Source of the DNA: Alphaproteobacteria bacterium
Lineage (GTDB): Bacteria; Pseudomonadota; Alphaproteobacteria; Rickettsiales; SXRF01
Direction: 5' to 3'
Length of the DNA: 14,236 bases
NCBI GenBank assembly: GCA_019243895.1
Contig: JAFATP010000134.1
Location: 1 to 14,236 of the forward strand
Position numbers and translations under genes: made by a program. Positions 6,369 to 13,525 of the stretch are shown here, in pieces. Below the pieces are notes generated by a model that saw only the letters and a list, made by a program, of their open reading frames with translations, ran no database searches and was not told the DNA's origin. Each line of letters starts with the position of its first letter. Position 1 is the stretch's first letter.

Positions 6369-7592
6369 ATGACCGCCACCACCGACCTGCTCGCCAAGGG
6401 CCGCAAGTTTTACGTGCCGAATTACAAGCCGCGCGAATTGATCATCGATCGCGGCAAGGGCGCGCATATCTGGGACCTGGACGGCAATGAATACATTGAT
6501 TTCGGTGCCGGAATCGCCGTGGCTTCGCTGGGCTATAATGACGAGGATCTGATCCGCGCGCTGGAAGCCCAGGCGCATAAAATCTGGCACACCAGCAACA
6601 TCTTTTTCACGGCGCCGCCGATCGAGCTTGCCGAGGCGCTGGTGGAAGCGTCGCGCTTCGCCACCCGCGTGTTTTTCTGCAATTCGGGCGGCGAGGCCAA
6701 TGAGGCCGCCATCAAGCTGGCGCGCAAATGCGCCGCCGAGCGCGGCAAGCCGCCGGAGCAGCGCCAGATCATCACCTTCACCGGCTCGTTTCACGGCCGC
6801 ACGCTGACCACCGTCACCGCCACCGCGCAGCCGAAATATCAGCAGGGCTTTGAGCCGCTGCCGCAAGGCTTCGCCTATGCACCGTTCAATGATTTCGACG
6901 CCATTGAAAAAATGATGGGCGATCACGTGTGCGCCGTCATGGTGGAAACCATCCAGGGCGAGGGCGGCGTGATGCCGATGCGCCCCGGATTTCTCGCGCA
7001 TCTGCGCGCGCTCACGGAGCGGCACGGCGCGCTGCTGATGGTGGATGACGTGCAGGCGGGCATGGGCCGCACCGGCAAGCTGTTTTCGCATTGGTGGGAA
7101 CCGGGCGTGACGCCGGATGTGGTGACGCTGGCCAAGGGCCTGGGCGGCGGCATGCCCATCGGCGCCATGCTGGCGGGAGCGAATTGCGCCGACGTGCTGC
7201 AATTCGGCAGCCACGGCTCCACCTTCGGCGGCAATCCGCTGGCGACTTCGGTGGCGCATGTGGTGCTGAAAAAACTTCAGACGCCGGCGCTGACGGAAAA
7301 TGTGGAGGCGCGCAGCGCCCAGCTCATCGCGGGGCTGGAGGAACTGGGAGGGAAATTCGGGCTGTTCAAGGAAATACGCGGGCGCGGGCTGATGCTGGGC
7401 GCGGAATTGACGGAAGCATGGCACGGCAAGGCGGGCGAAATCGGCGACGCGGCGCGCCGATGCGGCGTGCTGGTGTTGCAGGCGGGGCCGAACGTGCTGC
7501 GCTTCCTGCCGCCGCTGGTGATCACCGAGCCGGATGTGGCGCAGGGGCTGGAATATCTCTCCCGCGCGCTGGAAAAACTGCCCGCGGCGTAA
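6369..7592 (+). CDS. astC: Succinylornithine transaminase AstC (ArgD-like class III aminotransferase)
   Basis: This enzyme transfers the amino group of N2-succinylornithine to 2-oxoglutarate, giving succinylglutamate semialdehyde, step 3 of the AST pathway. The 407-aa protein has the full fold-type I layout: NSGGEANEAAIKLARK (105-120), TFTGSFHGRTL (136-146), ETIQGEGGV (193-201), the PLP-contacting Asp226 in VDDVQAGMGRTGK, the PLP lysine Lys256 in TLAKGLGGGMPIGA, and GSHGSTFGGNPLA. The usual DEVQ is DDVQ here, a mild change. By sequence alone it could equally be acetylornithine transaminase (ArgD), and such enzymes are often bifunctional. The call as astC rests on the astA, astD and astB genes that follow. 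A good ribosome binding site (AAAGG) lies 7 nt before the ATG. Confidence 0.9.
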   Translation: MTATTDLLAKGRKFYVPNYKPRELIIDRGKGAHIWDLDGNEYIDFGAGIAVASLGYNDEDLIRALEAQAHKIWHTSNIFFTAPPIELAEALVEASRFATRVFFCNSGGEANEAAIKLARKCAAERGKPPEQRQIITFTGSFHGRTLTTVTATAQPKYQQGFEPLPQGFAYAPFNDFDAIEKMMGDHVCAVMVETIQGEGGVMPMRPGFLAHLRALTERHGALLMVDDVQAGMGRTGKLFSHWWEPGVTPDVVTLAKGLGGGMPIGAMLAGANCADVLQFGSHGSTFGGNPLATSVAHVVLKKLQTPALTENVEARSAQLIAGLEELGGKFGLFKEIRGRGLMLGAELTEAWHGKAGEIGDAARRCGVLVLQAGPNVLRFLPPLVITEPDVAQGLEYLSRALEKLPAA

Positions 7593-7603
7593 AGGAGAAT
7601 TTC

Positions 7604-8614
7604 ATGCTGGTGGTACGGCCGACGCGGCGGGAAGATCATGGCGAGATGCTGGAGCTGGCGCGGCTGGCGGGCATCGGCATGACGTCGCTGCCGCCGGACG
7701 CCGACGTGCTGGAGCAGAAAATCGCCCGCGCCGTGAATAGCTTCAGCGGCAAGCCCGAATACCCTCATGCCGAAGCGTTTCTGTTCTCACTGGAGGACAC
7801 CGAAAGCGGGCGCATCGTCGGCACCACCGGCGTGGTGGCGCATGTGGGCATTCAGCGCCCGTTTTATTCATATAAGCTCTCCACCATTGTGCAGGCATCG
7901 GAAAAAGTCGGCGTTTATTCCATGAACAGCGTGCTGCACATGGTGAACGATTATACCGGCGCCACCGAGCTCGGCTCGCTGTTCCTGACCTCCGGATACC
8001 GCCGCGACGGCATCGGCCGTTTTCTGTCGCGCTGCCGCCATTTGATGCTGGCGGAATTCCCCCACCTTTTTTCCGATATCGTGATTTCGGAAATTCGCGG
8101 CGTGCAGGATGACGGCGGCGAGTCGCCTTTTTACAATAATCTCGCCAGGTATTTTTTCCAGATGCCTTTCAAGCGCGCCGACTTCATTTACGCGACGCAG
8201 GGCGGCCAGTTCATCGCCGACCTTATGCCGCGCTATCCCATTTACGTCAAGCTGCTGCCGGAAGTGGCGCAGGCGACCATCGGCCGGCCGCTGGCGGCCT
8301 CGCTGCCCGCCAAGCACATGCTGGAGGAAGAGGGATTTACCCACGGGGGGTATATTGATATCTTCGACGCCGGCCCCACCATGGAATGCGCGCGCGAGCG
8401 CATCCGCACCGTGCGCAAATCGCATAAATCCCCTATTATCGCCGTAGCCGAGCCGCAGGGCGGGGAGAAGTACATGATCGCCAATACCTCGCTGGAACAA
8501 TTCCGTATGACGCGCGAGCGGCTGGCGCGCACGGAGGAGGGCGTGATCATTACCCCCGCCTGCGCCGCCGCTTTGGGCGTGGGCGTGGGCGACGAAGTGC
8601 GGTACGGCGTATGA
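7604..8614 (+). CDS. astA: Arginine N-succinyltransferase AstA
   Basis: AstA transfers succinyl from succinyl-CoA to the alpha-amino group of arginine, the first AST step. From the ATG at 7604 the product has 336 aa, the usual length. The N-terminus MLVVRPTRREDHGEMLELAR and AGIGMTSLP are typical. The central block SEIRGVQDDGGESPFYNNLARYFF (162-185) and FIADLMPRYPIYVKLLPEVAQATIG (203-227) are the most characteristic AstA segments, and LEEEGF (240-245) follows. The start is well supported by AAGGAG just upstream, overlapping the astC stop. The frame is open far upstream inside astC, but that extension is not AstA-like. The gene ends in an ATGA overlap with astD. Confidence 0.95.
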   Translation: MLVVRPTRREDHGEMLELARLAGIGMTSLPPDADVLEQKIARAVNSFSGKPEYPHAEAFLFSLEDTESGRIVGTTGVVAHVGIQRPFYSYKLSTIVQASEKVGVYSMNSVLHMVNDYTGATELGSLFLTSGYRRDGIGRFLSRCRHLMLAEFPHLFSDIVISEIRGVQDDGGESPFYNNLARYFFQMPFKRADFIYATQGGQFIADLMPRYPIYVKLLPEVAQATIGRPLAASLPAKHMLEEEGFTHGGYIDIFDAGPTMECARERIRTVRKSHKSPIIAVAEPQGGEKYMIANTSLEQFRMTRERLARTEEGVIITPACAAALGVGVGDEVRYGV

Positions 8615-10086
8615 GCAAGGGGCTTTATATCGGCGGCGCCTGGAGAGCGGGCAGGGGAGCGGCATTGGCGTCCCTCAACCCCGCCACGCTGAAACCGGTA
8701 TGGGAAGCGGCCGCGGCGGACGAGCAGGACGTGGCCGAGGCGGTGGATGCCGCGCGGCGGGCTTTTCCGGCGTGGGCGGGGAAAATGGCGGAGGAGCGCT
8801 TTGCCGTCGTTCAGGCGTTCCGCGCCGTGCTGGAACAGGAAAAAGAACGTTTCGCGCGGCTGATTGCCGAAGAAACGGGCAAGATGCTGTGGGATGCGCT
8901 CACTGAAGTGCAGGCGATGATCGGCAAGGCGGATATTTCGCGCCAGGCTTACATCGAGCGCACGGGAGCTTACGCCAAGGTGCAGGGCGAAATGACGATG
9001 TCGCTGCGCCACCGGCCGCATGGCGTGCTGGCGGTGTTTGGCCCGTATAATTTCCCCGGCCACCTGCCGAACGGGCATATCATCCCGGCGCTGATCGCGG
9101 GCAATACGCTGGTATTCAAGCCCAGCGAGCAGACGCCGATGGTGGGCGAGGCGATGACGGCGCTGTGGGAAAAGGCGGGACTGCCTCAGGGCGTGCTGAA
9201 CCTGGTGCAGGGCGCGCGCGAGACGGGAATTGCGCTGGCGGCGCAGGACGGCATCGACGGGCTGCTGTTCACCGGCAGCGCCGAAACCGGCGCGGCGCTG
9301 CACCGGCAGTTTGCGGGCCGGCCGGAAAAAATCCTGGCGCTGGAAATGGGCGGCAATAACCCGCTGATCGCCTGGCCGCCTTATGCCGCGCGCGAAGCGG
9401 CGCTCCTGGCGCTGCAATCGGCGTTTTTAAGCAGCGGCCAGCGCTGCACCTGCGCGCGGCGGCTGATCGTGCCCGCGGGCGCGGAGGGAGATGAACTGGC
9501 GGAGGCACTGACGCGGCTTGCCGCGAGCATCGTGGTGGGAGTTTACACGGATACCCCCACCCCGTATATGGGCCCGCTGATTTCCAACCGCGAAGCCGAG
9601 CGGCTGTTGCAGGCCGAGGCGGAATTGCGCGCCGCCGGAGCCCAGGCGCTGCTGCCGATGCGGCGGCTGAAGGAAGGATATCCGTTCGTCTCCCCCGGCA
9701 TCATCGACGTCACCCATTGCCGGGAGAGGCCGGACAAGGAATATTTCGGGCCGCTGCTGCAGGTGATCCGCGTGGCGGATTTCGATGCGGCGCTGGCGGA
9801 AGCCAACCGCACGCGCTTCGGGCTGGCGGCGGGGCTTTTAAGCGACGACGAGGCGCTATACCGGCGTTTCATCGGCGCCATCCGCGCCGGGGTGGTCAGC
9901 TGGAACCGGCCCACCAACGGCGCCAGCAGCGCGCTGCCGTTCGGCGGCATCGGGATCAGCGGCAACCATCGCCCGGCGGCGTATTACGCGGCGGATTACT
10001 GCGCTTACCCGGTGGCTTCACTGGAAAGCGCCGCCATCGCCGAGCCCGCCCAGCCGATACCGGGTATCGCCTATGAGCCCGGTTGA
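8611..10086 (+). CDS. astD: N-succinylglutamate 5-semialdehyde dehydrogenase AstD
   Basis: AstD oxidises succinylglutamate semialdehyde to N-succinylglutamate with NAD+, step 4 of the AST pathway. The 491-aa product is a complete aldehyde dehydrogenase: the oxyanion Asn147 in FGPYNFPGHLPNGH, Lys170 in LVFKPSEQTP, the NAD loop FTGSAETGAAL (220-230), the general base Glu245 in LEMGGNNPL, the nucleophile Cys279 in SSGQRCTCARR, and EYFGPLLQV later. The GPYNFPGHLPNGH form is typical of the AstD branch. Its ATG overlaps the astA stop by 4 bp, and its 3' end overlaps astB by 14 bp, so translation is probably coupled. Confidence 0.95.
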   Translation: MSKGLYIGGAWRAGRGAALASLNPATLKPVWEAAAADEQDVAEAVDAARRAFPAWAGKMAEERFAVVQAFRAVLEQEKERFARLIAEETGKMLWDALTEVQAMIGKADISRQAYIERTGAYAKVQGEMTMSLRHRPHGVLAVFGPYNFPGHLPNGHIIPALIAGNTLVFKPSEQTPMVGEAMTALWEKAGLPQGVLNLVQGARETGIALAAQDGIDGLLFTGSAETGAALHRQFAGRPEKILALEMGGNNPLIAWPPYAAREAALLALQSAFLSSGQRCTCARRLIVPAGAEGDELAEALTRLAASIVVGVYTDTPTPYMGPLISNREAERLLQAEAELRAAGAQALLPMRRLKEGYPFVSPGIIDVTHCRERPDKEYFGPLLQVIRVADFDAALAEANRTRFGLAAGLLSDDEALYRRFIGAIRAGVVSWNRPTNGASSALPFGGIGISGNHRPAAYYAADYCAYPVASLESAAIAEPAQPIPGIAYEPG

Positions 10087-11389
10087 AGGAAATCTGGACG
10101 GCCTGCCGGGGCCGACGCATAACTACGCCGGACTTGCCGCGGGCAATGAAGCGTCGCAGGCCAATGCGCGGCTGGCTTCCAACCCGCGCGCGGCGGCGCT
10201 GCAGGGGCTTGCCAAAATGCGGCGCGTGCATGGCCTGGGCATTCCCCAGCTGGTGATGCCGCCGCATCCGCGCCCCAACGTGAAGCTGCTGCGCGCGCTG
10301 GGCTTCACCGGGCCGGTGAAGAAGCAGGTTGCAAATGCCGCGGCGAGCGCCAGGGCGCTGCTGCCGTATATCTATTCCGCCGCTGGCATGTGGGCCGCCA
10401 ACGCCGCGACGGTCTGCCCGAGCGCCGACGCGGCGGACGGCAATGTGCATTTCGTTCCCGCCAACATGGCCGCCACGCCGCACCGCACGACCGAGGCGGA
10501 ATTCACCGGCCATGTGCTGAAACGTATATTCGCCGCCGAATGCTTTACCCACCATGCCGCGCTGCCCGTCAATGCGCTGTTTGCGGATGAGGGAGCGGCC
10601 AATCACATGCGGCTGCAAGGCGAAAACGGCGGATTCCATGTGTTCGTGCACGGGCGCGACGGGGCCGACCCGAAGCAATTCACCGCGCGTTATCCGGCAC
10701 GGCAGACGCTGGTTGCCGGCCAGGCGCTGGGACGGCTGCACGGCATTGCCGAACGCCGCCTGTTCTGCCTGCGCCAGAGCCCGCGCGCCATTGATGCCGG
10801 GGTGTTTCATAACGACGTCATCGCCACCAGCCACGGCGCGCTGCTGCTGTATCATGAGGAAGCGTTCGCCGACGCCGATGCGGGCGTGAAGGCATTGCAG
10901 GCGGCGGCGCGCCCGTCATTGACGCCGGTCAAAGTCGCCACGGCGGAACTGACGCTGGAGGAGGCGGTTTCTTCCTATCTTTTCAACAGCCAGATCGTAG
11001 GCGCCGCCGATGTTTTCACCATGATCGCGCCGCAGGAATGCGCCGAAAATAAAAACGTTAAGCAGGTGATCGACCGGCTGCTGGCGGATGACGGCATTCC
11101 GATCCGCGAGGCCATCTATATGGACCTGCGGGAAAGTATGCGCAACGGCGGCGGTCCCGCCTGCCTGCGGCTGCGCATTCCGCTGGAGGAAGAGGAGTGG
11201 AAACGGGTGGCGCCGCAGGCGCTGTTCACCCCGGCGCTGCATGAGGCGCTGGCGCAATGGGTGGAGAAGCATTACCGCGACCGGCTGCTGCCGGAGGATC
11301 TGGCCGACCCGGCGCTGGCGGAGGAAGCCCTTGCCGCGCTCGACGCGCTGGAAGCGCTGATGGGGTGGAAAGGCATATATGATTTCTAG
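10073..11389 (+). CDS. astB: N-succinylarginine dihydrolase AstB
   Basis: AstB hydrolyses N2-succinylarginine to succinylornithine, two ammonia and CO2, step 2 of the AST pathway. The 438-aa product is close to the E. coli length and shows the amidinotransferase-type triad at nearly the same numbers: Glu173 in LFADEGAANH, His246 in FHNDVIATSH and Cys364 in NGGGPACLRLRIP. The N-terminal LPGPTHNYAGLAAGNEAS and LPYIYSAAGMWAANAATVCPS are also family hallmarks. It starts inside the end of astD and ends inside the start of pdxH, with no room for separate promoters. The astCADB order matches the ast operon of other proteobacteria, but astE does not follow. Confidence 0.96.
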   Translation: MSPVEGNLDGLPGPTHNYAGLAAGNEASQANARLASNPRAAALQGLAKMRRVHGLGIPQLVMPPHPRPNVKLLRALGFTGPVKKQVANAAASARALLPYIYSAAGMWAANAATVCPSADAADGNVHFVPANMAATPHRTTEAEFTGHVLKRIFAAECFTHHAALPVNALFADEGAANHMRLQGENGGFHVFVHGRDGADPKQFTARYPARQTLVAGQALGRLHGIAERRLFCLRQSPRAIDAGVFHNDVIATSHGALLLYHEEAFADADAGVKALQAAARPSLTPVKVATAELTLEEAVSSYLFNSQIVGAADVFTMIAPQECAENKNVKQVIDRLLADDGIPIREAIYMDLRESMRNGGGPACLRLRIPLEEEEWKRVAPQALFTPALHEALAQWVEKHYRDRLLPEDLADPALAEEALAALDALEALMGWKGIYDF

Positions 11390-11966
11390 CGCCGCCGAAG
11401 TGCAGGCCCGCGTGAGCGCCTGGCTGGCCGAGGCCGGGCAAGCGGAGGAAGCGCAGCCCACGGCGATGACGCTGGCCACGGTGAACGCCGCGGGCCAGCC
11501 TTCCGCGCGCGTGGTGCTGCTGAAAGCCTATGATGAGCGCGGATTTGTATTCTTCACCAACATGCGCAGCGGCAAGAGCAAGGAGCTGGTGGGAAACCCG
11601 CGCGCCGCGCTGTGCTTTTACTGGGCCACCCTAAAGCGCCAGCTGCGCGTGGAAGGCGTGACGCAGGCCGTGAGCGCGGAGGAGTCGGACGCGTATTTTG
11701 CCTCGCGCCCGCGCGAAAGCCAGTTGGGGGCGTGGGCATCGCTGCAATCGCAGGCGCTGAAAACCCGCGAGGAGATGCTGGCGCGCTACGAGGCGGCGGC
11801 GGCGCGCCATGCGGGGCGGGATGTGCCGAGGCCGCCGCATTGGGGCGGATGGCGCGTGCTGCCGCAGGTGATCGAATTCTGGGAGGAAGCGCCGTTCCGG
11901 CTGCACCGGCGGGAGCGCTTCACGCGCACGGCGGAGGGGTGGCGGATGGAGCTGCTTTATCCGTGA
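11379..11966 (+). CDS. pdxH: Pyridoxamine/pyridoxine 5'-phosphate oxidase PdxH
   Basis: PdxH is an FMN-dependent oxidase that makes pyridoxal 5'-phosphate from PNP or PMP. The 195-aa product has the FMN-binding run ARVVLLKAYDERGFVFFTNMRSGKSKEL (43-70), QLRVEG (88-93), the SRPRESQLGAWASLQSQAL segment (109-127), PPHWGGWRVLPQVIEFW (152-168) and the substrate-binding RLH (174-176). It ends ELLYP where many homologues end RLxP, and its N-terminus is somewhat short, but all core blocks are present. It overlaps astB by 11 bp. Its place in this train makes sense because AstC and ornithine decarboxylase both need PLP. It converges on queD with a 12-bp gap that contains no hairpin I can see. Confidence 0.93.
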   Translation: MISSAAEVQARVSAWLAEAGQAEEAQPTAMTLATVNAAGQPSARVVLLKAYDERGFVFFTNMRSGKSKELVGNPRAALCFYWATLKRQLRVEGVTQAVSAEESDAYFASRPRESQLGAWASLQSQALKTREEMLARYEAAAARHAGRDVPRPPHWGGWRVLPQVIEFWEEAPFRLHRRERFTRTAEGWRMELLYP

Positions 11967-11978
11967 GGTGAGGGATTC

Positions 11979-12416
11979 TTATTCATCATGGACGGCGTCG
12001 GCGAAACAATTCGGGGTTTCCCACACGCGCACCGACATGCACCGAAGGTTGCTCTGCGCGAACAGGGAAGGGCATATCTCCTCCAATAAATAGCGCGCCA
12101 GATTTTCAGCGGTGGGATTATACGGCAGGTAAAAAATGCGCTGGCGCGTGAGCGCGGCGATGGCCTCGCCGAGCGGCGCATCCTTTTCCCACAGGATGGC
12201 GGTGTGATCCCAATGCTGGTCCAGCCAGCCGCCGAGCCTTTCCTTGATGACGCCGAAATCCGCCACCCTTCCCAGCGCGTCCAGCCGCGGCGCGGCGAAG
12301 CTCGCCTCCACCGTGTAACGGTGGCCGTGCACATATTTGCATTTGCTCTCATGCTCCGCCACGCGGTGCGCCGCATCGAACGCCAGAAGCCGGGTGCAGG
12401 TGATATGTAAGGTCAT
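11979..12416 (-). CDS. queD: 6-carboxy-5,6,7,8-tetrahydropterin synthase QueD
   Basis: QueD converts dihydroneopterin triphosphate to 6-carboxytetrahydropterin, an early step in queuosine/7-deazaguanine synthesis. With the ATG at 12416 the product has 145 aa. Zinc ligands are His17 in DAAHRV and His30/His32 in YVHGHRY. The catalytic Cys26 lies in ESKCKYVHGH, the Asp70-His71 pair in WDHTAIL, PTAENLARYL is at 101-110, and the substrate-binding Glu133 is in VRVWETPN. The frame is open further upstream, but that part overlaps the lipoprotein gene in another frame and is not QueD-like. The ribosome binding site is weak. The gene follows the lipoprotein stop by 10 bp, so the two are probably co-transcribed. 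Other que genes are not in the window. Confidence 0.94.
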   Translation of the reverse strand: MTLHITCTRLLAFDAAHRVAEHESKCKYVHGHRYTVEASFAAPRLDALGRVADFGVIKERLGGWLDQHWDHTAILWEKDAPLGEAIAALTRQRIFYLPYNPTAENLARYLLEEICPSLFAQSNLRCMSVRVWETPNCFADAVHDE

Positions 12417-12426
12417 CGGCACCCGC

Positions 12427-12948
12427 TCACCGGCAGGCGGGAGATTTGGGCGCATCGGGCGCCATGCGCGCCATTTGCGCGCATTCGATGTCGCAGGCCT
12501 CCGCGCGTTTTTTGGCGATGGCGGAGGTGGCGGCGCCCTGGCGCATGAAAGCGCATTCCGCGGCGCGCTGCAGCCGCATGTCTTGCGCTTTCTGCGATAT
12601 CGGCGGCAACGCCTGCGCCGGTTCGGTTTTAGCGGGTGCGCTCGCCGCCGCAACCGCAGCCGGCGGCGTGCTGGAGGGCACCGGCACGCTCCATCCGTTT
12701 GTGCTCATGCATTCACTGAAGAGGGAGGAGACTTTCGTCTTGGTAGCCTTATCCGCCGCGCCGCCGCTACCGGACGACTGGAGGCCGGCTTTCAGCTCCG
12801 CCACCTGCTTGCACTGGTCATGTGCGCTTATGTATTCCATCTGGCTTTTGGCGGAATCGGTGCAGAGGAAGGGACACTGGACTTCTTCACATGCGGCGAG
12901 CATCAGCGGAAAGAAGGCCAGCGCATATTTTTTACCCTTATTTGACAT
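12427..12948 (-). CDS. Cysteine-rich lipoprotein of unknown function
   Basis: The 173-aa product has a short lysine-rich N-terminus, a hydrophobic run and the lipobox LAAC (MSNKGKKYALAFFPLMLAAC), so Cys20 should be lipidated and the protein anchored to the inner or outer membrane. The mature part has eight more cysteines (25, 29, 46, 80, 132, 152, 156, 172), which could form four disulfides in the periplasm. SECMSTNGW (78-86) resembles the C-x-x-x-x-GW motif seen in many small proteobacterial lipoproteins. A proline/alanine-rich linker at about 87-118 separates two cysteine-bearing parts. I do not recognise the family. The minus strand is preferred to the antisense frame because of the clear lipobox and the 10-bp spacing to queD. 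Confidence 0.75.
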   Translation of the reverse strand: MSNKGKKYALAFFPLMLAACEEVQCPFLCTDSAKSQMEYISAHDQCKQVAELKAGLQSSGSGGAADKATKTKVSSLFSECMSTNGWSVPVPSSTPPAAVAAASAPAKTEPAQALPPISQKAQDMRLQRAAECAFMRQGAATSAIAKKRAEACDIECAQMARMAPDAPKSPACR

Positions 12949-12971
12949 ACTCTTACACTATCACGAGATAA

Positions 12972-13001
12972 TTAATATTGCCAGTCAAAGACGGCTGTCA
13001 T
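12972..13001 (-). promoter_or_regulatory. Candidate promoter for the lipoprotein-queD pair
   Basis: On the minus strand ATGACA (13001-12996) and TATTAA (12977-12972) are separated by 18 bp, about 24 nt before the lipoprotein start. The match is moderate. It overlaps the plus-strand promoter at 12978-13006. Confidence 0.35.
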
Positions 13002-13006
13002 ATACT
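12978..13006 (+). promoter_or_regulatory. Sigma70-type promoter of the receiver-domain gene
   Basis: TTGCCA (12978-12983) and TATACT (13001-13006) each match consensus at five of six positions with a 17-bp spacer. The predicted start of transcription is near 13013, giving a leader of about 42 nt. A second TATAAT at 13015-13020 has no matching -35. Confidence 0.6.
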
Positions 13007-13054
13007 AAAAGTTGTATAATTTAATAATCACACAATCGATAGTCGGAATGCAAT

Positions 13055-13453
13055 ATGTCTAGCTCTCCTGGCCGTATCATTTATATATGCGATTGTGAGG
13101 CTCACGCCGCGCCCGTGTGCGAGGTATTGCGGGAGCATCTGCATTACACGGTGGAGTGCGTGCCGGATGCGCAGATGGCCAATCTTGCCACGCCGGGTAC
13201 CCTGCTGATTGTCGATCTGCCGGGCGAGAAAATGGAGCAGGCCATCCGCGCATTGCGGCGGCGCCATGCGGAAGCGCTGATCCTCGCTTTCATCAGCTTC
13301 GCCGATGAGGCGGCGGAACGCGGCTGTCTGGCCGAAGGCGCAGACGATATGCTGGCCAAACCGCTGAGCACGGCGCGACTGGAGCTTTCCATACGTAATC
13401 TGCTCAAGATTAACCGGCTTCAGCAGGAAGTGGCGCGCCTGCAAATGGCGTGA
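13055..13453 (+). CDS. Stand-alone CheY-like receiver-domain protein
   Basis: The 132-aa product is a single response-regulator receiver domain with no output domain. The alternating pattern fits: strand 1 IIYICDCEAH with Asp13 as one acidic-pocket residue (the other position is degenerate), the phosphoacceptor Asp54 in TLLIVDLPG, the Ser81 switch residue in LAFISFADE, GADDMLAKPLS with the conserved Lys102, and a final helix LLKINRLQQEVARLQ that may extend as a short coiled coil. It could be phosphorylated by a histidine kinase encoded elsewhere, or act as a phosphate sink or adaptor. No kinase lies nearby. The ribosome binding site is weak (GGA about 8 nt upstream). The gene is divergent from the lipoprotein gene and convergent with the repressor gene. 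Confidence 0.8.
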   Translation: MSSSPGRIIYICDCEAHAAPVCEVLREHLHYTVECVPDAQMANLATPGTLLIVDLPGEKMEQAIRALRRRHAEALILAFISFADEAAERGCLAEGADDMLAKPLSTARLELSIRNLLKINRLQQEVARLQMA

Positions 13454-13463
13454 GCAATAGACT

Positions 13464-13481
13464 TCTCCGCTAGCGGCGAGA
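13464..13481 (+). terminator. Hairpin after the receiver gene
   Basis: TCTC-CGC and GCG-(GC)-GAGA pair around CCGCTAGCGG (a 10-bp palindrome at 13467-13476), starting 11 nt after the receiver stop. No T-run follows, so it is a structural candidate only. Confidence 0.35.
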
Positions 13482-13489
13482 CAGTTGCG

Positions 13490-13506
13490 TCCGCCGCAAG
13501 CGGCGG
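13490..13506. terminator. GC hairpin between convergent receiver and repressor genes
   Basis: CCGCCG (13491-13496), loop CAAG, CGGCGG (13501-13506) form a perfect GC stem, 20 bp beyond the repressor stop on the minus strand. Lacking a T-tract on both strands, it may act as a bidirectional 3'-end structure for this convergent pair. Confidence 0.4.
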
Positions 13507-13525
13507 TAATAAGCCGGAGGGATAT

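Noticed and set aside
5847..7424. 525-codon minus-strand open frame across the AEC and astC genes
   Set aside because: Antisense shadow with low-complexity His/Arg/Gln composition. It crosses two well-supported plus-strand genes.
7091..7603. Long upstream extension of the astA frame into astC
   Set aside because: The extension is an out-of-frame reading of astC. The true start at 7604 has a strong AAGGAG and begins with the typical AstA N-terminus.
12446..13024. 192-codon plus-strand frame opposite the lipoprotein gene
   Set aside because: The minus-strand product has a clear lipobox and operon-like spacing to queD. The plus frame has no motif and runs through the promoter region.
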